A stretch of 64,000 nucleotides of DNA from Bacillus sp. UNC41MFS5 (GCF_000686805.1 NZ_KK366019.1:367665-431664); one strand, 5' to 3'. Shown: positions 30,199-38,942, numbered from the stretch's first letter. Program-made: numbers and translations. Notes: generated from the letters alone by a model not told the origin.

Positions 30199-30241
30199 CA
30201 AAAAAACAGTGATTCCCTGAAAATGGAATCACTGTTTTTTT
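30199..30241. terminator. Bidirectional terminator
   Basis: AACAGTGATTCC and GGAATCACTGTT form a 12-bp perfect stem, with A and T tracts on both sides, between converging genes. Confidence 0.85.
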
Positions 30242-30252
30242 ATATTGAATTA

Positions 30253-31188
30253 TTAACCTTGTTTAATTTTTAGAGCAACGAGACTAGCAAATTCATGGAT
30301 AATGGTGGCAGCAAGTAATGATGTAATCTGAGTCGGATCATATGGTGGCAAGACCTCGACTAAGTCAAAACCAATAAAGTGAAAATCAGTTAGAGAGCGG
30401 ATGATTTGCAACGTTTCAAAGCTATTTAAACCACCAACTTCTAGTGTTCCCGTTCCTGGTGCGCATGAAGGATCAACAAAATCAATATCAAAGCTTAAGA
30501 AACAAGGTGTATCACCAATTTTTGCTTTCATTTCATTTATAACATTTTCGATTCCTCGTTGCTTTAGCTCAGGGGTTGTAATCACGTGATAGCCTAAATC
30601 CGTGCTGGCGTCAATATCACCTGGATGATTCAGGGTTCCTCGAATTCCTACTTGGAAAACCTTATCAGGAATGAGGAGATTCTCTTCGTATGCTCGGATG
30701 AATGGTGAACCATGCCAATATTTTTCCTCATAATATGTGTCCCAAGTATCTGTATGAGAATCAAAATGAATTAAGGCAACAGGACCGTGCACTTTTACTG
30801 CGGCTCGAAGATGGGCTAATGTTACAGAATGATCTCCCCCTAGTCCAATTGGAATAATTCCTTTTTCCATCAGGTCCATCATTGCTTTTTCAATTACCTC
30901 ATAACTGCGATGGATGTTATGCGGAATGACAGACACATCACCGATGTCAATGGCATTACATTCGTCAAAAGGATAAACCTTGTGAATCGGATGATATGGG
31001 AATAGGGTCATTGACGACTGACGAATAGCCTGAGGTGCGAACCGAGCACCAACACGAAAGGAGGCTGCAGTATCAAACGGGACACCAACAATGGCTAATT
31101 TAGCATTTTCCCTGTGAGAGGGTAACCTCATAAAGGTCCCGGTGGTACAAAATTCTGGTTTAACATCTGGTGATAATGGATAGTGCAT
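30253..31188 (-). CDS. Agmatinase / guanidino-acid hydrolase (arginase family)
   Basis: This 311-residue Mn-dependent ureohydrolase has the metal ligands in GLGGDHSVTL, HFDSHTDTW and SFDIDFVDPSCAPGTGT. The FMRLP segment near the start is shared with guanidinobutyrase and guanidinopropionase types, so 4-guanidinobutyrate (giving GABA) is as plausible as agmatinase (giving putrescine). ATG 31188 is preferred over 31203 because GGGGGA between them is the ribosome binding site. A sigma-54 promoter lies about 40 bp upstream, tying it to the polyamine regulon on the other strand. Either reaction feeds the PatA/PatD/GabT/GabD pathway. Confidence 0.85.
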   Translation of the reverse strand: MHYPLSPDVKPEFCTTGTFMRLPSHRENAKLAIVGVPFDTAASFRVGARFAPQAIRQSSMTLFPYHPIHKVYPFDECNAIDIGDVSVIPHNIHRSYEVIEKAMMDLMEKGIIPIGLGGDHSVTLAHLRAAVKVHGPVALIHFDSHTDTWDTYYEEKYWHGSPFIRAYEENLLIPDKVFQVGIRGTLNHPGDIDASTDLGYHVITTPELKQRGIENVINEMKAKIGDTPCFLSFDIDFVDPSCAPGTGTLEVGGLNSFETLQIIRSLTDFHFIGFDLVEVLPPYDPTQITSLLAATIIHEFASLVALKIKQG

Positions 31189-31228
31189 ATAAGATTCCCC
31201 CATTTTTTATTTTCATAAATTGTAAATT

Positions 31229-31244
31229 GCAAGAATTGTGCCAG
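31229..31244 (-). promoter_or_regulatory. Sigma-54 promoter of the guanidino hydrolase gene
   Basis: On the minus strand the sequence reads CTGGCACAATTCTTGC: GG and GC of the -24/-12 elements are at exact spacing (consensus TTGGCAC-N5-TTGC). It gives a leader of about 30 nt. The dyad at 31305-31320 lies 62 bp upstream. Confidence 0.85.
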
Positions 31245-31304
31245 ATGAAATAATGAGAGGAATCGTTGTGAATAGGACGAGAAACTATTTAATTGGGAAT
31301 ATTG

Positions 31305-31320
31305 TATGCGTAGATGAATA
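31305..31320. promoter_or_regulatory. Dyad A: candidate activator site shared by two divergent sigma-54 promoters
   Basis: TATGCG-TAGA-TGAATA is an imperfect dyad with a 4-bp centre. It lies 62 bp from the minus-strand promoter and 79 bp from the plus-strand promoter. Three related sites precede other sigma-54 promoters in the cluster. Confidence 0.65.
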
Positions 31321-31383
31321 ATTAAAATGACTTAAACTGACTATTCAAGCCCCTCATTAGAGATTATTTTTAAAAATTATAGT

Positions 31384-31399
31384 TTGGCACAAAATTTGC
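31384..31399 (+). promoter_or_regulatory. Sigma-54 promoter of the first PuuP-like gene
   Basis: TTGGCAC-AAAAT-TTGC is a perfect -24/-12 consensus match. Transcription should start near 31411, leaving a leader of almost 100 nt that contains a cre-like box. Confidence 0.92.
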
Positions 31400-31473
31400 A
31401 ATGATATATTTGAATTTTCAAATAAGTGAGGGGGAATAAAAAATTTTCAGAAGACAAAGGGGTTATTTCTTTA

Positions 31474-31487
31474 TGAAAGCGTTTTAA
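31474..31487 (+). promoter_or_regulatory. cre-like site in the first permease leader
   Basis: TGAAAGCGTTTTAA matches 13 of 14 cre positions. It lies downstream of the sigma-54 promoter and before the ribosome binding site, so CcpA could act as a roadblock to elongation. Confidence 0.6.
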
Positions 31488-31507
31488 TTAAAGGGGAGGT
31501 ATGATAT

Positions 31508-32848
31508 GTGGAAAATGGCGTAAAGCTGAAAAGATCGTTAAAGCTGTGGCAGGTCGTAATCATGGGGTTAGCTTATATGACTCCCATGGTGGTATTTGAC
31601 ACATTTGGAATTGTTTCTGGTGTAACTGAGGGGCATGTACCAACAGCCTATATTATTGCATTGATTGGGATGCTTTTTACAGCATCAAGTTATGGGAAGC
31701 TTGTGAGGGTTTTCCCTCAAGCAGGCTCAGCCTACACGTATACCCAAAAAGCGATGAACAGGCATCTGGGTTTTCTAGTTGGGTGGTCTTCGCTGCTTGA
31801 TTATTTGTTTTTGCCAATGGTCAACGCTTTGTTAACAAAACTGTACCTAAATGCATTGTTTCCATCTGTGCCAGATTTTATTTGGGTCTTAGTGTTTGTA
31901 GGAATTGTTACCTTCTTAAACTTGCGAAGCGTAAATGCCCTGGCAAATTTCAATACATTATTTGTTCTTGTTCAAATACTAATCATGGTCGTCTTTATTA
32001 TCCTGGTTATTAAAGGTTTACATTCGGGAGAGGGAACAGGAACTGTTTTTAGCTTAAATCCATTTTTTGTTGAAGGTATGAACCTGCCAGTCCTTATTAC
32101 CGGTGCAACGATTCTTTGCTTTTCTTTCTTGGGTTTTGATGCTGTTACGACATTGTCTGAAGAAACTCCCAATCCGCAAAAGACGATCCCAAAAGCAATA
32201 TTGCTTACAGCTTTATGGGGAGGGGTTATTTTTATTACCACATCGTTTTTTATTCAATCCTTTTTTCCGGATATATCTAGATTCAAAGAACCTGATGCTG
32301 CACTTCCAGAAATTGCTTTATATGTAGGTGGAAAGCTGTTCCAATCGATTTTCTTGTGTACAACCTTTGTTAATACACTAGCCTCCGGACTTGCATCACA
32401 TGCAAGTGTTTCCCGACTCTTGTATGTTATGGGACGTGACAAGGTATTCCCCGATAAATGGTTTGGATACGTTCATCCAAAATGGCGTACACCTGCAATT
32501 AATGTTTTATTTGTGGGTGTCATCTCCTTGTCGGCCTGGTTCTTCGATCTAGTTACGGCGACTTCGTTAATTAATTTCGGTGCGTTAATGGCTTTTACGT
32601 TTGTCAATCTTTCTGTTGTTAGTCACTTTGCCGTTCGTCAAAAGATGCACAGGACACCTAGAGGTTTTTTTGATTACGTTATAATGCCTTTAATTGGTGC
32701 GGGGGCGGTTGGGATCCTTTGGATCAATTTAGAGGTTAGTTCCTTGATTATGGGAATTCTTTGGTTCAGTGTTGGATTTACTTACTTACTTTTTCTAACA
32801 AAGGCATTCCGAATAGCTCCACCCCAATATAAAGCGGAGGAAGCATAA
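31508..32848 (+). CDS. puuP: Putrescine importer, PuuP-like (APC family)
   Basis: This 446-residue proton-driven importer has about twelve membrane segments. It is strikingly like E. coli PuuP from memory: [17 protein letters not shown] at the start, then [20 protein letters not shown] and [23 protein letters not shown] 31508 follows GGGGAGG. Regulation by a sigma-54 promoter and a cre-like box implies use of putrescine as carbon or nitrogen source when glucose is absent. Putrescine is the likely substrate; cadaverine uptake is possible and untested. A terminator ends the transcript. Confidence 0.88.
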   Translation: MENGVKLKRSLKLWQVVIMGLAYMTPMVVFDTFGIVSGVTEGHVPTAYIIALIGMLFTASSYGKLVRVFPQAGSAYTYTQKAMNRHLGFLVGWSSLLDYLFLPMVNALLTKLYLNALFPSVPDFIWVLVFVGIVTFLNLRSVNALANFNTLFVLVQILIMVVFIILVIKGLHSGEGTGTVFSLNPFFVEGMNLPVLITGATILCFSFLGFDAVTTLSEETPNPQKTIPKAILLTALWGGVIFITTSFFIQSFFPDISRFKEPDAALPEIALYVGGKLFQSIFLCTTFVNTLASGLASHASVSRLLYVMGRDKVFPDKWFGYVHPKWRTPAINVLFVGVISLSAWFFDLVTATSLINFGALMAFTFVNLSVVSHFAVRQKMHRTPRGFFDYVIMPLIGAGAVGILWINLEVSSLIMGILWFSVGFTYLLFLTKAFRIAPPQYKAEEA

Positions 32849-32865
32849 ACGAATAATTTTTTATG

Positions 32866-32905
32866 AAAGCAGTTGATTCTGTGATAAGAATCTACTGCTT
32901 TTTTT
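32866..32905 (+). terminator. Terminator after the first permease
   Basis: AAAGCAGTTGATTCT pairs with AGAATCTACTGCTTT around a short loop, followed by a run of T. Confidence 0.85.
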
Positions 32906-32942
32906 GTTCTATCGTCCTCCATTTATTCAAACCTGAGTAGGT

Positions 32943-32958
32943 TATGCATTTTTTCATA
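32943..32958. promoter_or_regulatory. Dyad B: candidate activator site before the second permease
   Basis: TATGCA-TTTT-TTCATA keeps the half-site and 4-bp centre of the other dyads in the cluster. It starts 56 bp before the -24 element. Confidence 0.6.
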
Positions 32959-32998
32959 AAAAATTTTGATAAAAGATAACATTTAAAAGGAAAGATGA

Positions 32999-33014
32999 TT
33001 GGTATGAAAATTGC
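32999..33014 (+). promoter_or_regulatory. Sigma-54 promoter of the second PuuP-like gene
   Basis: TTGGTAT-GAAAA-TTGC has the invariant GG and GC at correct spacing, with a weaker -24 box than its neighbours. The long leader to 33184 (about 160 nt) includes a cre-like box and a GGAAGGAGGAG stretch with no ORF behind it. Confidence 0.8.
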
Positions 33015-33119
33015 AACTATTTTAAATAGTTAGATTAGTAGGTAGAATGGAAGGAGGAGCTCATCTACAATTATTGGGGTGTTTTTTTAAGATTTAAGTT
33101 CTTCATTGCTAGAACGAAA

Positions 33120-33133
33120 TGAAAGTGCTTACA
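33120..33133 (+). promoter_or_regulatory. cre-like site in the second permease leader
   Basis: TGAAAGTGCTTACA matches 13 of 14 cre positions, in the same relative place (between sigma-54 promoter and start codon) as in the first permease gene. Confidence 0.5.
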
Positions 33134-33183
33134 AATTCTTGCTAATAAACAAATATCCGAATATAAAAGGAGAGATGGTTAAA

Positions 33184-34536
33184 TTGGAGAATACTACTCT
33201 TAAGCGCTCACTTGGGCTATGGGCAATCGTTATGCTCGGATTGGGCTATATGACACCAACGATCGTGTTTGATACATTTGGAATAGTTTCTGAAGAAACG
33301 AATGGGGTTGTCCCTCTAGCGTACCTCGCAGCATTAGTGGTTATGGCTTTTACCGCTATTAGTTATGGAAAAATGGTCCGGGTTTTCCCAAGTGCGGGGT
33401 CGGCTTATACGTATACACGAGAGACTATAAGTCCACAACTTGGCTTTTTAGTCGGCTGGGCAGCATTGCTTGATTATATATTGCTTCCGATGGTTAATGC
33501 ATTGATTATTCGTATTTATATGGTTTCAGTATTTCCAGGGGTGCCAGCATGGATATGGGTTGTTGCATATGTTGCTATCGTCACGGCGATTAATGCTTGG
33601 AGTATGGGGAAAACATCGAGCTTAAATTCCCTGCTTGTCATTTTTGAAGTGGTTTTAATTGCGGCATTCATAGTTCTTGCCTTTGTCCAGCTCTCCAAAG
33701 GAATGGGACAAGGAACCATTTTCACCACAGCCCCCCTCTTCCATTCTGATATTCACTTTGGAGCCATTTTGACAGGAGCTACGGTAGTTTGTTTCTCCTT
33801 CATTGGTTTTGATGCAGTAACCATGTATGCAGAAGAAGCTATCGATCAAAAAACGATGCCGAGAGCGATTATGTTAACGGTCTTTATTGGTGGAGCCATT
33901 TTCTTCAGCTGTAGTTATTTCGCCCAAGCTCTATTTCCAGATGTTTCGGGCTTCAAGGTAACCGATGATACACTACCTGAAATCGGTTTGTTCGTGGGTG
34001 GAACCATTTTTAAACTGGTTTTCCTTTCTGGTGCTTTTGCAGCCACTGTAGCTTCCGGGCTTGCCTCCCATGCAAGTGTATCAAGGCTTTTGTACGTTAT
34101 GGGACGAAACGGGGTTTTGCCTAAAAAGGCGTTTGGGTATGTACATCCCAAATTCCGGACACCGGTTTTTAATGTCATCTTGGTTGGGTTCGTCTCTTTA
34201 CTAGCGATTGCTCCCAGTTTAGAGCTCATTTCTTCATTTATAAATTTCGGCGCATTAATTGCTTTTACATTTGTCAACTTATCGGTCATCGCTCATTTCA
34301 TTTTTCGCCAAAAGAGATATAAAACAGCAAAAGATATTTTCTCTTATCTCGTTATGCCAATCATTGGAGCAGGATTAACAGGAATTTTGTGGGCGAACTT
34401 ACAATTTGATGCTCTCATTGGCGGGATTGTATGGATTGTTATTGGTATAGTGTATATGCTTTACCAAACAAAATTTTTCCGAATCAAAATAGCCGATTTA
34501 AATATCGATGATGCGGAGAAAACCTCTGCACTATAG
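33184..34536 (+). CDS. Second PuuP-like polyamine importer (APC family)
   Basis: This 450-residue APC permease has about twelve membrane segments and shares the PuuP signatures with its neighbour ([53 protein letters not shown]). The frame is open from 33106, but TTG 33184 aligns with the GTG start of the first permease and follows an AGGAGAG site; ATG 33175 is too close to it. It differs enough from the first copy to suggest another substrate, such as cadaverine, or another affinity. It has its own sigma-54 promoter, dyad, cre-like box and terminator. Confidence 0.82.
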   Translation: MENTTLKRSLGLWAIVMLGLGYMTPTIVFDTFGIVSEETNGVVPLAYLAALVVMAFTAISYGKMVRVFPSAGSAYTYTRETISPQLGFLVGWAALLDYILLPMVNALIIRIYMVSVFPGVPAWIWVVAYVAIVTAINAWSMGKTSSLNSLLVIFEVVLIAAFIVLAFVQLSKGMGQGTIFTTAPLFHSDIHFGAILTGATVVCFSFIGFDAVTMYAEEAIDQKTMPRAIMLTVFIGGAIFFSCSYFAQALFPDVSGFKVTDDTLPEIGLFVGGTIFKLVFLSGAFAATVASGLASHASVSRLLYVMGRNGVLPKKAFGYVHPKFRTPVFNVILVGFVSLLAIAPSLELISSFINFGALIAFTFVNLSVIAHFIFRQKRYKTAKDIFSYLVMPIIGAGLTGILWANLQFDALIGGIVWIVIGIVYMLYQTKFFRIKIADLNIDDAEKTSAL

Positions 34537-34544
34537 AAATTACC

Positions 34545-34572
34545 AAAGCCAGGCGCTATCGCTTGGCTTTTT
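34545..34572 (+). terminator. Terminator after the second permease
   Basis: AAAGCCAGGCG and CGCTTGGCTTT form an 11-bp stem with one G-U pair and a 4-nt loop, followed by T residues. Confidence 0.8.
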
Positions 34573-34591
34573 GACTGTTTAAAAGGGGTGG

Positions 34592-34607
34592 TATGCAGAA
34601 ATGAATA
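34592..34607. promoter_or_regulatory. Dyad C: candidate activator site before glutamate dehydrogenase
   Basis: TATGCA-GAAA-TGAATA lies 84 bp before the -24 element. The outer 12 bases are identical to dyad D before patD. Confidence 0.7.
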
Positions 34608-34675
34608 ATTGACTCATTTCTTCATAGGAATTCTACTTTTTTACTTGATTACCTATTAAAATCGCTAGTTCTAAG

Positions 34676-34691
34676 TTGGCACGAAACTTGC
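34676..34691 (+). promoter_or_regulatory. Sigma-54 promoter of the glutamate dehydrogenase operon
   Basis: TTGGCAC-GAAAC-TTGC is a perfect consensus match 38 bp before the start codon. The transcript should cover glutamate dehydrogenase and two small genes. Confidence 0.92.
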
Positions 34692-34728
34692 TTTAACCTT
34701 AAGTAACAATTAAAAATGAGGTGTTAGA

Positions 34729-36015
34729 ATGGCAGTCGAATCTCTAGATATGAAGAATATGAAAGGAATAGAACAAGATAATTCCCTTGTTGAGTTTCAA
34801 GAAACATTAAAAGAAGCAGTGAACATCCTGAATTACCCACCCCAAGTATTCGAATTTCTAAAGAAGCCAATGAGATTCTTAGAAGTTAGCATCCCTGTTC
34901 GAATGGACAATGGGCAGACAGAAATATTCCAAGGGTACCGTGCCCAGCATAATGATGCCTCAGGTCCAACCAAAGGAGGTATCCGGTTTCATCCAGACGT
35001 CACGCCTGATGAGGTAAAGGCATTGGCCGGATGGATGAGCTTAAAATGTGGTATAACCGACCTTCCCTATGGCGGTGCTAAAGGAGGCATCATCTGCGAT
35101 CCTCGTAAAATGAGTTTAGATGAATTGGAAAGGTTGAGTCGTGGCTACGTTAGGGCAGTTAGTCAACTCGTCGGTCCCACAAAGGATATTCCTGCACCTG
35201 ATATGTATACAAACTCGCAAATTATGGCATGGATGCTCGATGAATTCGACCATATACGTGAATTCGACTCCCCCGGTTTTATCACCGGAAAGCCACTTGC
35301 ACTCGGTGGATCAAAAGGAAGGGAAACAGCAACATCAAAAGGTGTTTTATATACGCTGCAAATGGTCTGTGAATTAAAGAAAATGCAGTTAAAAGATACA
35401 CGTGTCATCATACAAGGGTTCGGTAATGTCGGCAGTTATCTTGCCCAGTATCTAGATGAGATTGGAGCAAAAGTAATTGGTATCGGTGACATGCTTGGCG
35501 GTGTATATGATGAGAACGGATTAGATATACCATATCTTCTGGAAAATAGAGATTCCTTTGGTATTGTTTCTAATCGCTTTAATAGCTCTATTTCTAACCA
35601 GGAGTTATTAGAAAAAGAATGTGATATCCTTATCCCTGCTGCAATCTCAGGAGTGATCAATAAGTATAATGCCAGTAAACTTAACTGTAGCATTATTATT
35701 GAAGCTGCCAATGGGCCTACCACAAAAGAAGCCTTAAAAATTCTAGATGATCAGCAGATTCTTGTTGTCCCTGATATCCTCGCCAATTCCGGCGGTGTCA
35801 TTGTCTCTTATTTTGAATGGTGTCAGAACAATCAAGGCTATTACTGGACCGAGGAGATAGTTGATGAACGTCTCAAGGAGAAAATGACAGAAAGCTTTTT
35901 AAAGGTTTACCATACCTCTAAAAAATTTGGTGTTAATATGAAAATTGCTGCTTATATTGAAGGAATTCAAAAACTAGCAGAGGCTTCTAGGCTTCGTGGC
36001 TGGTTGAAATATTAA
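34729..36015 (+). CDS. NAD-dependent glutamate dehydrogenase (RocG/GudB type)
   Basis: This 428-residue enzyme deaminates glutamate to 2-oxoglutarate and ammonia. The substrate Lys is in GGIRFHPDVTPDEVKALAGWMSLKCG, the catalytic Lys in PYGGAKGGI (about residue 122), and the dinucleotide fold in IQGFGNVGSYLAQ. Polyamine and GABA transaminases pass amino groups to 2-oxoglutarate, so this enzyme would regenerate the acceptor and release nitrogen. Its sigma-54 promoter and dyad match those of patD. In B. subtilis rocG is likewise sigma-54 dependent. GAGGTG lies before the ATG; two small genes follow in the operon. Confidence 0.93.
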   Translation: MAVESLDMKNMKGIEQDNSLVEFQETLKEAVNILNYPPQVFEFLKKPMRFLEVSIPVRMDNGQTEIFQGYRAQHNDASGPTKGGIRFHPDVTPDEVKALAGWMSLKCGITDLPYGGAKGGIICDPRKMSLDELERLSRGYVRAVSQLVGPTKDIPAPDMYTNSQIMAWMLDEFDHIREFDSPGFITGKPLALGGSKGRETATSKGVLYTLQMVCELKKMQLKDTRVIIQGFGNVGSYLAQYLDEIGAKVIGIGDMLGGVYDENGLDIPYLLENRDSFGIVSNRFNSSISNQELLEKECDILIPAAISGVINKYNASKLNCSIIIEAANGPTTKEALKILDDQQILVVPDILANSGGVIVSYFEWCQNNQGYYWTEEIVDERLKEKMTESFLKVYHTSKKFGVNMKIAAYIEGIQKLAEASRLRGWLKY

Positions 36016-36046
36016 AAATGAAACAGAAAAAAGGAGGAAGGTTTTA

Positions 36047-36337
36047 ATGAAACTGGATATATTAGCCGAACAAAAAGAACAGCAGCTGTTACATTATTTT
36101 TGTTTAATTTCACATAACCACCGCTACGATTTAATGATTGGCTATTCAGAGCAATTTTTTGGGAAAGCGATGGTCACTTCGATTCAGTCAGGGAACATGG
36201 TCTTACTTTGTCAAGAAGACACTTTATCAGATGATCATTGGGCAGAAAGATTGGGAATCGAAGCGGAGGATATTCCTGAATTTCAAGAATTTTTTAGTCA
36301 AGTATTACTGACACGACCTTTTCACGAGCAGTATTAA
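36047..36337 (+). CDS. Small conserved cytosolic protein (possibly SAV0927/DUF3055-like)
   Basis: This 96-residue acidic protein has no signal peptide or membrane segment. The stretch SHNHRYDLMIGYSEQFFGKAM recalls a small Bacillus/Staphylococcus family (SAV0927 or DUF3055), where a similar R-x-D-L and F-F/Y-G-K occur; I hold this loosely. AAAGGAGGAAGG is a strong ribosome binding site. It lies 31 bp after glutamate dehydrogenase and 21 bp before the next small gene. Placement under a sigma-54 promoter suggests a helper role in polyamine or glutamate catabolism, but no function can be stated. Confidence 0.6.
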   Translation: MKLDILAEQKEQQLLHYFCLISHNHRYDLMIGYSEQFFGKAMVTSIQSGNMVLLCQEDTLSDDHWAERLGIEAEDIPEFQEFFSQVLLTRPFHEQY

Positions 36338-36358
36338 ACGAAAAAGGAGAGGAATTCC

Positions 36359-36607
36359 ATGTATTATGGTATTGTACTTAGCCCATGTTATGGCAAGGTG
36401 GAAAGGATTTCGATTAAAAGTGAGTCGAGAATTTATGAGTGGGAAACCCTATTTATCATTACTTCCGAAGCAGGAAAAGAGGAAACGGTTCAGACATGTT
36501 TAAGTGGTGAAGTAGAATCGCTCGAAGTACAGGAAGGAGATTATGTTATTCCCGGGATGGTACTCGCTTATATAAAGGAAGATTTATTTGTTACCGGTAG
36601 TGATTAA
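36359..36607 (+). CDS. Small biotinyl/lipoyl-like domain protein without the modification site
   Basis: This 82-residue protein has the two-fold beta pattern of biotinyl/lipoyl domains: LSPCYGKVERISIKSESRIYEW, then CLSGEVESLEVQEGDYVIPGMVLAYI. In carrier domains the hairpin turn between halves bears MKM or DK with the modified Lys. Here the turn reads SEAGKEETVQT, so ordinary biotinylation is unlikely; the single Lys could be tested. AAGGAGAGG precedes the ATG. It ends the glutamate dehydrogenase operon before a terminator. A docking or regulatory function is possible but not shown. Confidence 0.6.
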   Translation: MYYGIVLSPCYGKVERISIKSESRIYEWETLFIITSEAGKEETVQTCLSGEVESLEVQEGDYVIPGMVLAYIKEDLFVTGSD

Positions 36608-36615
36608 TGGCAAGT

Positions 36616-36646
36616 AAAAGAAGATGGGTCGCTCATCTTCTTTTTT
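36616..36646 (+). terminator. Terminator of the glutamate dehydrogenase operon
   Basis: AAAAGAAGATG and CATCTTCTTTT pair perfectly over 11 bp, and the T run continues. Confidence 0.85.
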
Positions 36647-36722
36647 GTGTAATATTTAATTTAAAATATTGCAAATAAAATGATAGTATTAGATAGATAA
36701 GGTGTTAAGGGGGAAGTAAACG

Positions 36723-38846
36723 ATGTTTTCTGTTGCCAAAGAAAAAGTGAAACCAATTATTTCAGTGGACGTGGATGAAAGTGAAGTAGTTTTTCGATCA
36801 ACCTTTAATAACCTTAAAGAACCCTTTTTGTTTTTAAAAAGACAAAATCATTTATTTGCGTATGTCATGCTTGAAAACAATAATAAAGAGCATGTCTCGA
36901 TGGAATCATTACTTGAACAAGCGAAATCTTTAGATAGTATCTGCCATCTTAGTGAACAAATCTCTTTGCCTGCGTTGTTCCAAATTATTGGCGAACCTTT
37001 TGCGATTATTAGAGATGCGGATGGTACCCCCGCTGGTTACATTAGCAGAGAAGATGTTCTTGCTGAGCTTTTTAAACAGGAAAATAAAAGTGTTGACCTA
37101 CTTAAAATTATTCTAACCTCGATTCCGATGGGCATTTTTGTATTGGATAAAGAAAAGCGAATTATTAATTATAATGAAGCTGGTTTAAAAATGATTCGAT
37201 CGACCGCAGAAAAGGTTTTGAATCTTCCAGCAGGAGAAATTTTTAGCAGCACCCATCTTGAACAGGTATTTTCCACCGGTAAGACGCTTCTTAATCACTT
37301 GGTCATCAAGAATGAAATTGGGATTCTCGTCGATTATAGCCCTATCTTGAACTATGAGAATGAAGTAGATGGAATCATCATTGTTGCCCAGGATTTGCCA
37401 ATGGTCGAAGAAATGGCTATGGAAATAGAATATATTAAAGATTTAAATATGGACCTGCATGCGATTTTGTCTAGTATCTATGATGAAATTCTCGTGGTGA
37501 ATAATAAAGGAGAGCTAATCAGGTTTAGTGAAAACATTATCCAAGATTTCTGGAAAGTTGATTTAAAAGAGCTGATTGGAAAGAATATTCTTGAACTTGA
37601 GGACCAGGGGCTGTTTACACCTTCGGTCACAAGACTTGTATTGGAGAAAGGAAAAAAAGTCTCTGTTGTTCAAGAAACCAAAGCTGGGAGAAAAATTCTT
37701 GCCGTCGGAAATCCCGTCTTTAATGATCAAAATGAACTTGACCGGATTATCATTGCATCACGCGATATTACCGAAACCACACGACTAAAAAGTGAATTGC
37801 AGGAAATGAAAAAGATATCAGAACAATATAAGAAGGAATTGGATGATTTTAAAAGTAAGGACCGCTTTTTGAAAAAACTCATTTATTGTAGTCCTAAAAT
37901 GGAGAAGGTTATTAATCAGGCCAAGAAAATTGCTGATTTTTCCTCCACAGTACTTTTGAACGGAGAATCTGGGGTCGGAAAAGAGGTAATTGCTCAAGCA
38001 ATCCACCAATTAGGCAGACGCCAGGCGAAGCCCTTTCTTAAATTAAATTGCGGGGCAATTCCGGAAAATTTACTCGAAAGTGAACTATTTGGTTATGCGA
38101 AGGGATCTTTTACCGGTGCTGATAAAAATGGAAAAGAAGGCTACTTTAAACAAGCAGATGGTGGTATTTTATTTCTAGACGAAATCGGTGAGATGCCAAT
38201 CCATTTACAGGTGAAACTATTACGAGTTCTACAGGAGCAGGAAGTTATTCCGATTGGGAGTACTACCCCTATTAAGGTGAATGTGCAGATTATTGCGGCT
38301 ACGAATAAAAAATTAGAAAAAATGGTTGAGGAAGGGACATTCCGCGAGGATTTATTTTATCGCTTGAATGTCATACCGATACACATCCCGCCCTTAAGGG
38401 AGAGGACAGAGGATATTTCGCTGCTTGCCTTTCATTTCCTCCAGCAATTGAATGAGAAATATGAGCGAAATTATCATCTAACCCCTGATGCTATTAATGT
38501 ACTAGAGTTTTATCCGTGGCCGGGGAATGTCAGGGAACTTCAAAATATTATTGAAAGATTAGTAGTCACGGCCGAACATCCGTCGATTGATGCGGAGTTC
38601 GTCAGCCAATTTTTATCCACGGGCTTTGAACATAAAAAAATGAAGCCAGTCATTACAAGGGTCATTCCATTACAGGAGGCTATCGACCATGTCGAGGAGC
38701 AGTTAATTGTGATGGCAATGAACCAATACAAAACGACAACAAAAGCAGCAAAAGCCCTAGGTATCAGCCAGTCATCTGTTAGTAGAAAGTATCAAAAAAT
38801 AGTAACTGAGAAAAATATAAAAATGGAAAACCTATCACCCTTTTAA
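36723..38846 (+). CDS. Sigma-54-dependent activator with CBS-like, PAS, AAA+ and HTH domains
   Basis: This 707-residue activator has an N-terminal region with a partial CBS-like segment (about residues 85-118), two PAS-like domains (about 120-225 and 245-350), a short coiled coil, and a sigma-54 AAA+ domain (about 390-630). Walker A is GESGVGKE (about residue 416), the sigma-54 contact loop is GSFTGA (about 461; usual form GAFTGA) and Walker B is GGILFLDEIGE. A Fis-type HTH (TTKAAKALGISQSSVSRKYQKI) is near residue 672. It lies between sigma-54 operons and probably binds the TATGCR-N4-TKMATA dyads. The PAS domains may sense a polyamine intermediate. No sigma-54 promoter precedes it. Confidence 0.9.
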   Translation: MFSVAKEKVKPIISVDVDESEVVFRSTFNNLKEPFLFLKRQNHLFAYVMLENNNKEHVSMESLLEQAKSLDSICHLSEQISLPALFQIIGEPFAIIRDADGTPAGYISREDVLAELFKQENKSVDLLKIILTSIPMGIFVLDKEKRIINYNEAGLKMIRSTAEKVLNLPAGEIFSSTHLEQVFSTGKTLLNHLVIKNEIGILVDYSPILNYENEVDGIIIVAQDLPMVEEMAMEIEYIKDLNMDLHAILSSIYDEILVVNNKGELIRFSENIIQDFWKVDLKELIGKNILELEDQGLFTPSVTRLVLEKGKKVSVVQETKAGRKILAVGNPVFNDQNELDRIIIASRDITETTRLKSELQEMKKISEQYKKELDDFKSKDRFLKKLIYCSPKMEKVINQAKKIADFSSTVLLNGESGVGKEVIAQAIHQLGRRQAKPFLKLNCGAIPENLLESELFGYAKGSFTGADKNGKEGYFKQADGGILFLDEIGEMPIHLQVKLLRVLQEQEVIPIGSTTPIKVNVQIIAATNKKLEKMVEEGTFREDLFYRLNVIPIHIPPLRERTEDISLLAFHFLQQLNEKYERNYHLTPDAINVLEFYPWPGNVRELQNIIERLVVTAEHPSIDAEFVSQFLSTGFEHKKMKPVITRVIPLQEAIDHVEEQLIVMAMNQYKTTTKAAKALGISQSSVSRKYQKIVTEKNIKMENLSPF

Positions 38847-38850
38847 TTGA

Positions 38851-38888
38851 GCTGCTTCAGGTCTAATGATCTGAAGCAGCTTTTTTTT
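38851..38888 (+). terminator. Terminator after the activator gene
   Basis: GCTGCTTCAG and CTGAAGCAGC form a 10-bp perfect stem with T8 behind it. Confidence 0.9.
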
Positions 38889-38942
38889 ATTAACTGCTAA
38901 ATTTAGGCGTAATAGGTTCCCCTATTCAATCAATCATAGGGT

